Shown: positions 27,424-36,056, counted from the stretch's first letter. The stretch is 64,000 nt of DNA from DASQHW01 sp038209365 (GCA_038209365.1 JBBQXS010000007.1:1-64000); one strand, 5' to 3'. Notes: a model not told the origin generated them from the sequence alone. Numbers and translations: made by a program.

Positions 27424-28665
27424 ATGAGCGAAGTCGTCCCGCTCGCCGACGCGCACGAGGAATCGCGCTTCGGCGCGAAGGCAACCGGATTGGGAGCAGC
27501 GGCACGCAACGGGCTGCCGATCCCGCCTGGTCTCGCGCTCTCGGGCACGATCGTCGACGCGGTCGCGGCGGGGGAGCCCCACGCCATCGAGCAGCTCGCG
27601 ACCGCGGCCCGGTCGCTGGCGGGACCCCTCGCCGTGCGCTCGTCGGCCGCCGACGAGGACGGCGCCGACGCCAGCTTCGCCGGCCAGCACCTCACGCTGC
27701 TCAACGTGCCGTCGGTCGACGACCTGAGCGCGGCGATCCGGGAGGTCTGGTGGTCAGCGAACTCCGACTCGGCGATCACCTACCGCCAGCGCGTCGGCCT
27801 CTTCGCCCGTCCGAGCGTCGGTGTCGTCGTCCAGACGCTGCTCGATCCCGACGTGGCCGGGGTGATGTTCACGCAGAACCCGATCAACAAGGCCGACGAG
27901 CGGCTGATCGAGGCCAGCTGGGGGCTCGGCGAGGTGGTCGTCGCCGGCCGCGTGATCCCCGACAGCTTCCGGATGGACCGCGCCGGCGCGGTGCTCGGGC
28001 GCACACCCGGCGTCAAGAAGGTCGCGATCCGCGCCGTCGCCGACGGCGGCACGGTCGAGGAGACCGTCGCGCCGGAGCTCGTCGAGGGGCTATGCCTCGA
28101 CGACGATCAGCTCTCGCAGCTCAACGCGCTCGCCACACGGTGCGAGCAGGTTTACGGACCGGCGCGCGACATCGAGTGGGCATTCGCGGGCGGGCAGCTC
28201 TACCTGCTCCAGTGCCGCGCCGTCACGCGGGCGGGGTCGTCCTCCCCGTCGACCGCGCCGTCGGGTGCGAGCGGACCGGTCGCGGTGATCGAGCGCGTGC
28301 CGCTCTTCGCGAACATGAGCCCTCGCGATGTCGAAGGCATCGCCGCGCTGTTCAAGGAACGTCGTTTCGCCGCCGGCGAGACGATCACCAAAGAGGGCGC
28401 GGGCGGCGCGGCGTTCTTCGTGATCGAGTCGGGGGAGGCGACAGTTTCGATCGCCGGCCGGGAGCGGGCGACGCTCACGAACGGCGACTACTTCGGCGAG
28501 ATCGCGCTCATCGACGAGGGCGCGCGCTCGGCGACGGTCACCGCGAACAGCGAGCTCGTCTGCTACGGGCTCACGTACTGGGAGTTCCGACCGCTCGTGC
28601 AGCAGAACGCAACCATCGCCTGGAACCTGCTCCAGACGCTGGCCAAGCGGCTGCGGAACGCGTAG
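27424..28665 (+). CDS. PEP synthase-type ATP-binding subunit with cyclic-nucleotide domain
   Basis: 413 residues. Residues about 5-268 are the PPDK_N ATP-grasp domain: FGAKATGLGAAARNGLPIPPG, VRSSAADEDGADASFAGQ, GVMFTQNPI, and the closing DIEWAFAGGQLYLLQCR. After a Ser/Pro linker, residues about 288-410 form a cNMP-binding domain with the phosphate cassette FGEIALIDEGARSATV. It starts 11 bases after the mobile-domain gene. Together they form a split phosphotransferase like phenylphosphate synthase proteins 1 and 2, with a cyclic-nucleotide sensor where protein 3 has CBS domains. cAMP control is an inference. Confidence 0.87.
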   Translation: MSEVVPLADAHEESRFGAKATGLGAAARNGLPIPPGLALSGTIVDAVAAGEPHAIEQLATAARSLAGPLAVRSSAADEDGADASFAGQHLTLLNVPSVDDLSAAIREVWWSANSDSAITYRQRVGLFARPSVGVVVQTLLDPDVAGVMFTQNPINKADERLIEASWGLGEVVVAGRVIPDSFRMDRAGAVLGRTPGVKKVAIRAVADGGTVEETVAPELVEGLCLDDDQLSQLNALATRCEQVYGPARDIEWAFAGGQLYLLQCRAVTRAGSSSPSTAPSGASGPVAVIERVPLFANMSPRDVEGIAALFKERRFAAGETITKEGAGGAAFFVIESGEATVSIAGRERATLTNGDYFGEIALIDEGARSATVTANSELVCYGLTYWEFRPLVQQNATIAWNLLQTLAKRLRNA

Positions 28666-28701
28666 CACGCGAAACAGCCCCGCTCACGGCCTCGATTGCG
28701 C

Positions 28702-30024
28702 TCACGATCTTCTTGCGACGTTGAGTGACGGCTTGGGCAAGGTCGGCCGCGCCTTGGCGCGCGGCGGCACCGCAGCGTGCACGACGGCGGGTGTCCATTG
28801 CTTCCAGTCGGTGCCCCAGTCCATCACTCCGTGATCGCCGAGCTCCGGACCCCGGGGCCCACCGACGACCTCGATGACATCGCCGACGCGGCTGAAGTCG
28901 AAGAACGTCGCTGCGCTCGCGGGGCTGAGGTTGATGCATCCGTGGGACACGTTGGCTCGGCCCTGGCTGCTGACCGACCACGGGGCCGCGTGCACATACT
29001 CTCCGCTGTCCGAGATGTGTACGTCGTCGTAGACCAGCTCGTCGTAACCATCGGGCGAGTCCACCGGGATGCCGTTCGTCGAGGAGATCATGCGGACGAC
29101 GCTCTGGCGGTCCATCACGATGTGCGTTCCGTTCATGGTCGGATACATCTCTCGACCACCACTGAACGGATACGTCGCAACGACGCCACCGTTGGCGCTC
29201 ACGGTCATCTGATGCGTCACCAGATTCGCCACCGAGATGTGCGCGTCGCCGATCGTGAAATGCACGCGGTGATGACCCGTACCCCACCGGCCGTCGCCCG
29301 CGTCCCAACCGTCGAAGTCCGTCGTGACCGTCACCTTCTCGCCCACCGGCCAGTACGTCTTCGGCCGGAAATGAAGTTCGTTCGCGCTGAACCAGTGCCA
29401 ACCTCCGGGAACCGGGCGCGATGCCGTGACGGTGAGATGCTGCAGCACGCGCGCGCGGGCCGCGTCGGAGTTGACGGAGTGGGTGAAGCGGATCACGACC
29501 GGCTGGGCGACACCGACGGTGAGACCGTCGCCGGGGAACAGGGTCGCGTCGACGAACGCGTCCGGGGTCACGGTCCGGAAGGTCGACGTCGATCGCGTCT
29601 TCAGACCCGACGGCGCCGTCACCGATGCCGTGACGCGGTACGCGGTACCGGGCGCGAGCTGTGAGCTCGACTGCCACCGATGTCGCGAGGACGCGAACGT
29701 GCCGGCGAGCGGAACACCCGAGACCGACGCGACCCGAACCGCGGTGAGACGGCCCGCGGAGGTGGCGACGAAGACGGGGACGTCGAGTCCGACATTCGTC
29801 GCGCCGCGCGCGGGGGTGTACTTCACCTTCGAGGCAAGCTCGGCCCGGAGCCTGGCCAAACGACGACCAGACGACTTCACAGCCACGGTGTGGTCCGTCC
29901 GTCTCGGGGCCGACGACCGCGCCGCGTTGCTCGCGGTGACACCAATGCCGGCGCAGAGTGCGGCCACGGCCACCGTGATCGCCACTCCGCCCGACCAATG
30001 GGACAACATGCCACGAAGCCGCAC
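28702..30024 (-). CDS. L,D-transpeptidase (YkuD) with Ig-like domains
   Basis: 440 residues. N-terminal signal anchor (about 10-30), two Ig-like domains (about 60-260), then the YkuD catalytic domain with SHGCINLS (H361, C363) and an upstream conserved His in YVHAAPW. It makes 3-3 peptidoglycan cross-links outside the cell, like LdtMt2. GTG 30024 is chosen because it adds a basic n-region and has a GAGAGG site; ATG 30009 is possible. It diverges from the Nfu_N-HEAT gene. Confidence 0.9.
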   Translation of the reverse strand: MRLRGMLSHWSGGVAITVAVAALCAGIGVTASNAARSSAPRRTDHTVAVKSSGRRLARLRAELASKVKYTPARGATNVGLDVPVFVATSAGRLTAVRVASVSGVPLAGTFASSRHRWQSSSQLAPGTAYRVTASVTAPSGLKTRSTSTFRTVTPDAFVDATLFPGDGLTVGVAQPVVIRFTHSVNSDAARARVLQHLTVTASRPVPGGWHWFSANELHFRPKTYWPVGEKVTVTTDFDGWDAGDGRWGTGHHRVHFTIGDAHISVANLVTHQMTVSANGGVVATYPFSGGREMYPTMNGTHIVMDRQSVVRMISSTNGIPVDSPDGYDELVYDDVHISDSGEYVHAAPWSVSSQGRANVSHGCINLSPASAATFFDFSRVGDVIEVVGGPRGPELGDHGVMDWGTDWKQWTPAVVHAAVPPRAKARPTLPKPSLNVARRS

Positions 30025-30170
30025 GTGCCGCCTCTCGAATCGGTCATGCTCGACGCTAGGGCGCGAACGGCTCCGCGCACACGTCGGCGCCGGTCTCGCC
30101 CCGTCCGCGAGGGGTCCGCGCGCGACCGTACCCACCGCGCCGCGGGCCATTCGGAGGGTGCGCACGGGCG

Positions 30171-30176
30171 TACGGT
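30171..30176 (+). promoter_or_regulatory. -10 element of the Nfu_N-HEAT gene (leaderless)
   Basis: TACGGT 7 nt before GTG 30184, identical in sequence and spacing to the P450 promoter. The rest of the 159-bp divergent gap shows nothing else clear. Confidence 0.5.
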
Positions 30177-30183
30177 CGCGAGC

Positions 30184-31293
30184 GTGATGCGGGAACCCGC
30201 TCGCGATGAAGCTCGACGTGAGGTCGCGGCCCGCGGGCTCGTACCCACTGCGGTCGCGCACCTCACGCGCGACGCGCTCGGCACCATCGATCTCGCCGCG
30301 CTGGCTCCGGTGAAGGGGCTCCTCAAGCGTTTCTTCTCGGACGAGCAGTGGCGAGTGGGTGATGACGACGCGCTGGCGCAGCTCGTTGGCCCGGGGGACG
30401 GTTGGTGGCGACACGAGCTGGATGAGGAGCTTGGGCTCGAGTTCGGCTGGCGTGACGGCGCGTTCCGCATGGAGGTTGCAAAGCGACCAGGGCCCGGTGA
30501 GACGTTCGCGGGACCGGTGGTTCCCGAGGCCACCCCCAATCCGCGCACGATTCGATTTGTCACACCGCCGATCCACGAAGGGCCGAGCCGGTGGTACGAA
30601 TCGGCGGTGGGCGTTGACGATCCGCGGGCGGCGCGGTTGTTTGCCGAGTTCGACGATGTCGCCAATGTGCTCGTCGGTCCCGACTTCGTCGCGGTCGGGC
30701 TCCGCCGTCCCGATCGTTGGGAACAACTGCTCGAACCGGTGTTGCGCGCGGTCACGACCGAGTTCGCCACTCCGGTTGCGGGTCTCGAGTCCATCGGCGC
30801 GGCCGCGGCTGCGCCGATGGACGAGTCTTCCCGCTCGCCCTCGGCGTTCGCGCACGACCGCGGCAGCGCCCTCGAACAAGCGTGGAAGGAGATCGGGTCG
30901 CTGCGACCCGACGAGCCCGGCAACCTCGACCGGATCCTCGCGGCCGTCTCGTCAGCGAACAGTGCCGCTCGGCAGGTGGCGGCGCGCGTCCTCGTCGACG
31001 CCGGCGCCGAAGTCGCGGAGCAACAGTGGGGCCGCCTGCTCACCGACCCGAGCCGTGGTGTCCGGCGCGCGGCGGTCGACGCGATGGTGGACGCGGCGCG
31101 GCCGGCGCTGCGTCCCCTCCTCGAGCGCGCGCTGGGCGACGCCGACGCGTGGACCCGCTGGAAGGCATTGCGCGGCCTGGTCGATCTCGGCATCGAGGCG
31201 AGCCGCGCGGTCGTTTCGCCGCTCGCCGAGGACCCCGACTTCCGGGTCCGGCTCGAGGCCGCCGGCGCATTGCGCGCCCTCGAGGATCCGTGA
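30184..31293 (+). CDS. Nfu_N domain fused to HEAT repeats
   Basis: 369 residues. After an uncharacterised N-terminal region (about 1-110), residues about 117-195 match the Nfu/NifU N-terminal domain: TPNPRTIRFV, RLFAEFDDVANVLVGPDFVAVGL, then a W-E-x-L-x-x-x-V helix. The usual C-terminal NifU domain with its CxxC Fe-S site is absent; instead residues about 245-369 form HEAT/PBS-type helical repeats. It may be an Fe-S or protein-assembly scaffold without its own cluster site. GTG 30184 (followed by ATG) is set by the -10 element. Confidence 0.75.
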   Translation: MMREPARDEARREVAARGLVPTAVAHLTRDALGTIDLAALAPVKGLLKRFFSDEQWRVGDDDALAQLVGPGDGWWRHELDEELGLEFGWRDGAFRMEVAKRPGPGETFAGPVVPEATPNPRTIRFVTPPIHEGPSRWYESAVGVDDPRAARLFAEFDDVANVLVGPDFVAVGLRRPDRWEQLLEPVLRAVTTEFATPVAGLESIGAAAAAPMDESSRSPSAFAHDRGSALEQAWKEIGSLRPDEPGNLDRILAAVSSANSAARQVAARVLVDAGAEVAEQQWGRLLTDPSRGVRRAAVDAMVDAARPALRPLLERALGDADAWTRWKALRGLVDLGIEASRAVVSPLAEDPDFRVRLEAAGALRALEDP

Positions 31294-31350
31294 CGCGAGC
31301 CGGCGGCTGAGTTCGCGCCGACCCAAGCTGCAGTCTTCGGAGTTCGGTCG

Positions 31351-31356
31351 TATCGT
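31351..31356 (+). promoter_or_regulatory. -10 element upstream of a micro-ORF
   Basis: TATCGT 7 nt before GTG 31364, the same geometry as other leaderless starts here. Confidence 0.4.
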
Positions 31357-31363
31357 TCGTGGC

Positions 31364-31423
31364 GTGCCGCGGGCGCCGGGGACACGTGTGAGTTGGCATC
31401 TGGCGCGGGCCGCGCGCGGATGA
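31364..31423 (+). CDS. Putative leaderless 19-residue upstream ORF
   Basis: Reads MPRAPGTRVSWHLARAARG. The GTG is 7 nt after a TATCGT hexamer, and its TGA overlaps the ATG of the PAP2-kinase gene as ATGA. This suggests that ribosomes loaded on a leaderless mRNA translate the micro-ORF and re-start on the main gene, which has no clear Shine-Dalgarno. No function of the peptide is implied. Confidence 0.4.
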   Translation: MPRAPGTRVSWHLARAARG

Positions 31424-33636
31424 GCGACGTCGTCGTTCCCGAAGGGACGTCGGAGCTCCGAAGAGCCCCGCGCGCGCAACCCGCCGCGGCGCCGCGGCAG
31501 CCACCCCGGCGGCGGCCGTCCGGTGCGCCGCCCCCGCTCCCGCATCATCTCCGTACCACCGGTACGGGCTGGCTGATCGTGCTGGTCGGGGTCGTCGTCG
31601 CAACGCTCGTCGTCTTCCACGACGGCCTGCACGGCGCGGCAATCCCGGCCACGATGATCGACGACACCATCGTGCGGTGGGTCAGCGACGTCGACGCGCC
31701 GGGGCTCTACAAGGCGGCTCGCGTGGTGTCGGCCGTCAGCTCGTGGTGGACGATCCAATGCCTCTCGTGGGGCCTGTTGCTCGCACTGATCGTCTTCCGC
31801 CGCTGGCGTCATCTCCTCGTCGCGCAGATCGTCATCCAGCTGGCCCAGATCCTGCGCGGGATTCTCAGCGACGTCGGCGCTCGTCCGAGGCCCTTCGGCG
31901 TCCCCCTGCGCGCCGGGTGGGGCGGCTGGGCATTGCCGTCCGAGCAGATGCTGGCGACGACCGGGCTCCTCGTGCTCGCCCTCTACACGCTCGTGCCGCA
32001 CGGTCGTTGGCGCAACCTCGGAAAGTGGGCCGTCGCCGGCGTCGTCGCCCTCGTCGGCCTCGCACGCATGCACCTCGGCGTCGACGCCCCGACCGACATC
32101 TCGGTGGCCATCGTCATCGGCGTGGCGTTCCCGGTTGTCGCCTTCCGAATGTTCGTTCCCAACGAGTACTTCCCGATCACGTATCGGCGGGGGCGGTCGG
32201 CGCACCTCGACGTCGGCGGCGCCCGAGGGGTGGCCATTCGAAAGGCGCTGGAGGAGCAGCTGGGGCTCCACGTCACCGAGATCGATCCCGTCGGGTTGAG
32301 CGGCTCGGCCGGTTCGACGCCGCTGCGTCTACGCGTCGAGGGACCGCCGACGCGTTTTCTCTTCGGCAAGCTCTACTCCAGGACGCACCTGCGGTCGGAC
32401 CGCTGGTACAAGATCGGCCGCGAGCTCCTCTACGGCCGGCTCGAGGACGAGAAGCCGTTCAACGCCGTGCGTCGCCTCGTGCAGCAGGAGGACTACGCCC
32501 TGCGCGTCATTCGCGACGCGGGCGTACCGAGCGCAAAGCCGTTCGGCTTCGTCGAGCTCACGCCCGAGCGCGAGTACCTGTTGGTCACCGAGTTCTTCGA
32601 CGGTGCGGTCGAGCTCGGTGATGCCGCGATCGACGATGCGCTGATCGACGACGGACTCAGGGTGATTCGGCTCCTGTGGAACGCGGGCGTTGCCCACCGT
32701 GACATCAAGCCGGCGAACCTGATGGTGCAGGACGGCAAGATCCTCCTCATCGACGTCGCCTTCGCCGAGCTCCGCCCCACTCCGTGGCGACAGGCCGTCG
32801 ATCTCGCCAACATGATGCTGTGCCTGGGACTGCGATCGAACGCACAGCGCGTCTATGCGCGGGCCCGGCGGCAGTTCAACGTGCTCGAGATCGCCGAGGG
32901 CTTCGCCGCCGCCCGTGGATTGGCGCTCCCATCACAGCTCCGGCGCGCGCTGCGCGCCGAAGGCCGCGATCTCCACGGTGAGTTCCTGCGCCTGCTTCCC
33001 GAGCAACCACGGCCGATCGGGGTCCAGCGCTGGACCCCGCGTCGAATACTGATCTGGCTGGCGCTCGTCGTCGTGGTCGTCCTGTTGGGCTTCAACTACA
33101 CGAAGCTGTTCGCCAATGACGAGGCCACCCGCGCGCCGCTCGGCGCCGACTCGATCGACTGTTCCCTGTCGCGCGAGCTCGAGCCACTTTGGATGGAGGC
33201 TCAGGCCGTGCAGACCGCGTCCCTCGTGCCGTGCATCGCGTCGCTGCCTGTCGGGTGGTCGTTGGGGGAGGTGTACGCCAACAGCGGCCGCTCCGCCTTC
33301 ACCGTCGATCACGACCGGGCCGGGCACGCCGCGCTCGAGGTCACGCTCACCGGAAAATGCGATATTCGTGGCACGATCGAGCTCGCCCCTGACGTCGACG
33401 GCGCCCGTCACTTCGGCAGTCGCGCCGCCCCCGGGGACACCCTCGACGAGACCTGGTACGAGGTCTTTGCCGGAGGGTGCACGACGACGCGGCTCCATTC
33501 CCGCAGCTCGCGGGCGGAAGTGAACGCCGACGTGAGCCGGCAGGGGTCGACGATCGTGCGCTATGTCACGCGGGACGCGCTCGCGGGTGCGCTCACCGCC
33601 CGGTCGCACGGCCGTCTGCATCTCGATCCCCGCTGA
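31420..33636 (+). CDS. PAP2-like membrane domain fused to a lipopolysaccharide-kinase-type kinase
   Basis: 738 residues. Cytoplasmic Pro/Arg-rich tail (1-45), PAP2-type membrane domain (about 50-245), kinase-like domain (about 262-530), one membrane helix (about 543-558) and an external C-terminal domain of about 180 residues. The kinase has VAHRDIKPANLM (D428, K430, N433) and IDVAF in place of DFG (D445), as in RIO/Kdo-type kinases. The PAP2 site is damaged: PSGH is PSEQ (173-176) and the last catalytic His is Asp in ARMHLGVDAPTD (215-226). It may sense or bind a lipid phosphate and phosphorylate a partner; the substrate is unknown. Confidence 0.82.
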   Translation: MSDVVVPEGTSELRRAPRAQPAAAPRQPPRRRPSGAPPPLPHHLRTTGTGWLIVLVGVVVATLVVFHDGLHGAAIPATMIDDTIVRWVSDVDAPGLYKAARVVSAVSSWWTIQCLSWGLLLALIVFRRWRHLLVAQIVIQLAQILRGILSDVGARPRPFGVPLRAGWGGWALPSEQMLATTGLLVLALYTLVPHGRWRNLGKWAVAGVVALVGLARMHLGVDAPTDISVAIVIGVAFPVVAFRMFVPNEYFPITYRRGRSAHLDVGGARGVAIRKALEEQLGLHVTEIDPVGLSGSAGSTPLRLRVEGPPTRFLFGKLYSRTHLRSDRWYKIGRELLYGRLEDEKPFNAVRRLVQQEDYALRVIRDAGVPSAKPFGFVELTPEREYLLVTEFFDGAVELGDAAIDDALIDDGLRVIRLLWNAGVAHRDIKPANLMVQDGKILLIDVAFAELRPTPWRQAVDLANMMLCLGLRSNAQRVYARARRQFNVLEIAEGFAAARGLALPSQLRRALRAEGRDLHGEFLRLLPEQPRPIGVQRWTPRRILIWLALVVVVVLLGFNYTKLFANDEATRAPLGADSIDCSLSRELEPLWMEAQAVQTASLVPCIASLPVGWSLGEVYANSGRSAFTVDHDRAGHAALEVTLTGKCDIRGTIELAPDVDGARHFGSRAAPGDTLDETWYEVFAGGCTTTRLHSRSSRAEVNADVSRQGSTIVRYVTRDALAGALTARSHGRLHLDPR

Positions 33637-33722
33637 CGGATTCGACCTTGTACCGACAGACCGCAGGCGTGGTCGTGATCCGCCGAGCTCCACGTCATCG
33701 GATTCTGGTCGACAAACGAGAT

Positions 33723-33736
33723 GAGAACGTGTTCCA
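33723..33736. promoter_or_regulatory. KstR-type operator candidate
   Basis: GAGAACGTGTTCCA fits the published KstR motif TnnAACnnGTTnnA except for the first base. It lies 9 bases before the GTG of the TetR gene, as expected for autoregulation. The 109-bp gap also holds ATTCTGGTCG twice (about 33703 and 33738). Confidence 0.5.
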
Positions 33737-33745
33737 ATTCTGGTC

Positions 33746-34357
33746 GTGACCGTCGCCGAGCCCACGCCGACCGAGGAGGGCGCCCTGGCGCGGAGCCAGG
33801 CGGCCCGCCGGCGCCGGGTCCTCGACGCCGCGTTGCGCCTCGCGGCCGAGGGCGGCTTCGACGGTGTGCAGATGCGCGACGTCGCCGCAGCCGCCGACGT
33901 CGCGCTCGGCACCGTCTACCGCTATTTCTCGTCCAAGGAACGACTGCTGCTCGAGGCGATGGCGGAGCAGCAGGCAGACCTGCGGCGCTATCTCCAGATT
34001 CACCCACCGCAGGAGCACACCCCGGCGGCGCGCGTCGTCGCGGTGCTCGGTCGCGCCAACCGGTCGCTGCGCGCCCACCCGGACGTCACGGCCGCGATGG
34101 TGAGCTCGATCGGTTCCGCGCAACCGGAGAACGCGGACATCGTGCGGCGCGTCACCGAGATCATGACCGCGATCATCACCAGCGCGATTCACGCGCCGGA
34201 ACAACGCGCTGCGACCGAACGCGAGTTGCGCGTGGCGCGGATCCTCATGCAAGTGTGGTTGTCGTCGCTGAACGGCTGGGTGTGCGGTGTCGACGGCCCC
34301 GACCGCGTCGACGACGATTTGCTCGCCGCGGCCGCGCTCCTGCTCGGCGAGCAGTAG
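33746..34357 (+). CDS. TetR-family regulator, KstR-like
   Basis: 203 residues. N-terminal HTH (about 22-68: RRRVLDAALRLAAEGGFDGVQMRDVAAAADVALGTVYRYFSSKERLL), closely like KstR, the repressor of mycobacterial cholesterol and lipid genes. The C-terminal ligand domain is typical in length. It sits directly before a FadD19-like ligase gene, and a near-consensus KstR site overlaps its own promoter. The ligand (in KstR a steroid-CoA thioester) is inferred only. Confidence 0.85.
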   Translation: MTVAEPTPTEEGALARSQAARRRRVLDAALRLAAEGGFDGVQMRDVAAAADVALGTVYRYFSSKERLLLEAMAEQQADLRRYLQIHPPQEHTPAARVVAVLGRANRSLRAHPDVTAAMVSSIGSAQPENADIVRRVTEIMTAIITSAIHAPEQRAATERELRVARILMQVWLSSLNGWVCGVDGPDRVDDDLLAAAALLLGEQ

Positions 34358-34370
34358 CGCACGCATCGCG

Positions 34371-34376
34371 TAACGT
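34371..34376 (+). promoter_or_regulatory. -10 element of the FadD19-like gene (leaderless)
   Basis: TAACGT 7 nt before GTG 34384. It selects this start over several upstream in-frame codons. Confidence 0.5.
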
Positions 34377-34383
34377 ACCGCTC

Positions 34384-36024
34384 GTGCCCAGGCCTCACTT
34401 CCACTTCGCAGATCTGTTCGAGCTGGCCGCCGACAAGGTGCCGGGACGGATCGCCTTGATCGACGCCCGGCGCCAGGTCACCTATGGCGAGCTCGACGAA
34501 CGGTGCACGCGTCTCGCGCACGCACTCGCCGAGATGGGTGTGCGCGCGGGCGATCATGTCGGCATCCTCGCGACGAACTGCATCGAGTGGGCGGAAGCGA
34601 CGTTCGCCGCGTACAAACTCGGTGCGAGCATCGTGAACATCAACTATCGCTACGTCGAGGAGGAGCTGCGCTATCTGTTCGCGAGCGCGGACCCTGTCGC
34701 GTTGTTCTACCAGCGGGAATACGCGCCGCTGATCGAGGCTGCACGGGCCGCGCAGCCCCTTCTGGAGTACTTCGTGCGCATCGATTGGAACGGCAGCGAC
34801 GCCGACGACGCCGTGCTCGCGCCGGTGGAGTACGAGTCGGCGATCGCCGGTGGCTCGCCGGTGCGCGATTTCGGCGAGCGGTCCGACGACGATGTCTACC
34901 TCCTGTACACGGGCGGCACGACGGGAATGCCGAAGGGCGTGATGTGGCGCCACGAAGACGTGTACTTCGCGCTCGCCGGCGGGATCGACGTGTTCACGAA
35001 CGAGAAGGTCGCGTCACCCACCGCCGCAAGCGACCAGATCGATCCGTCGCAGCCCCAGGGGCTGGTGATGATCATCCTTCCGCCCTTCATGCATGGTGCC
35101 GGACAGATGACGCTGTATCGCTCGCTGTTCGAGGGCAACACGGCGGTGATTCCCGCGTCGTTCGATCCCGAAGAGGTGTGGCGGCTCGTCGAGAGCTACC
35201 GCGTGAACATCATGCCCGTCACCGGCGACGCGATGGCGCGACCGCTCGCGGACACGCTGGAGAAGCTCGGGAACGACGTCGATGTCTCGTCGCTCGTGTC
35301 CTTCAGCTCGACCGCGGCGATCTTCTCGCAAACGGTGAAGGAGCAGCTCCAGGAGCTGCTGCCCGACCACCTGGTGATGACGGATGCGATCGGATCCACC
35401 GAGTCCGGCATGAACGGCATTCGCTTCGTGACCAAGGGTGATGCGCCCAAAGAGGGCATTACCAGCGTGCAAGCGTCCGCGGATTCGGTGGTGCTCGACG
35501 AGAGCTTCGCGCCGATCGAGCCCGGCTCCGGCCGCATCGGCCGTGTCGCGCGTGGCGGCAACATTCCGCTCGGGTACTACAACGACCCGGTGAAGACCGC
35601 GGAGACGTTCGTCGTCGACCCGCAGGGCAAACGATGGTCGATCCCGGGTGACTACGCGACCGTCGAAGCGGACGGCCGTATCACGTTGCTCGGACGCGGG
35701 TCGGCCTCGATCAACTCGGGCGGCGAGAAGATCTTCCCCGAAGAGGTCGAGGGCGTGTTGAAGGCGCATCCCGATGTGTTCGACGTGCTCGTCGTCGGCG
35801 TTCCCGATGCACGGTGGGGCGAACGAGTATGCGCGTTGTTGCAGCCACGTGCGAACCGCGCACCGACACTCGACGCGTTGCAGCAACACTGTCGACCGCT
35901 GATAGCGAGCTACAAGATTCCTCGCGAGCTCGTCCTCGTACAGGAAGTTCCCAGGCTTCCCAACGGAAAGCCCGACTATCGGAGCGCAAAGGCACAAGCC
36001 GCCCCGGACGTTGCCACGTCGTGA
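34384..36024 (+). CDS. FadD19-like acyl-CoA synthetase
   Basis: 546 residues. ANL motifs: LLYTGGTTGMPKGVMWRHED, IGSTESG, PGDYATVEADG, GRGSASINSGGEKIFPEEVE and NGKPDYR. From memory, the long stretch GSPVRDFGERS...YLLYTGGTTG.PKGVMWRHED and the region NIPLGYYNDP.KTAETF follow M. tuberculosis FadD19, the ligase that activates C-24-branched sterol side-chain acids. It should charge a steroid-like or branched carboxylate with CoA. Position after a KstR-like gene agrees with this. The exact substrate is untested. Confidence 0.9.
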   Translation: MPRPHFHFADLFELAADKVPGRIALIDARRQVTYGELDERCTRLAHALAEMGVRAGDHVGILATNCIEWAEATFAAYKLGASIVNINYRYVEEELRYLFASADPVALFYQREYAPLIEAARAAQPLLEYFVRIDWNGSDADDAVLAPVEYESAIAGGSPVRDFGERSDDDVYLLYTGGTTGMPKGVMWRHEDVYFALAGGIDVFTNEKVASPTAASDQIDPSQPQGLVMIILPPFMHGAGQMTLYRSLFEGNTAVIPASFDPEEVWRLVESYRVNIMPVTGDAMARPLADTLEKLGNDVDVSSLVSFSSTAAIFSQTVKEQLQELLPDHLVMTDAIGSTESGMNGIRFVTKGDAPKEGITSVQASADSVVLDESFAPIEPGSGRIGRVARGGNIPLGYYNDPVKTAETFVVDPQGKRWSIPGDYATVEADGRITLLGRGSASINSGGEKIFPEEVEGVLKAHPDVFDVLVVGVPDARWGERVCALLQPRANRAPTLDALQQHCRPLIASYKIPRELVLVQEVPRLPNGKPDYRSAKAQAAPDVATS

Positions 36025-36050
36025 GCGCAGGCGAAGCCGCCGTTTGGGTC

Positions 36051-36056
36051 TACGGT
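36051..36056 (+). promoter_or_regulatory. -10 element of the secreted glucosaminidase gene
   Basis: TACGGT about 59 nt before the ATG at 36115; this mRNA would have a leader with the GAAGGA site at 36104-36109. Confidence 0.3.

Noticed and set aside
30025..30879. Upstream extension of the L,D-transpeptidase frame
   Set aside because: It lies antisense to the Nfu_N-HEAT gene and lacks a domain; the signal anchor begins at about 30024.
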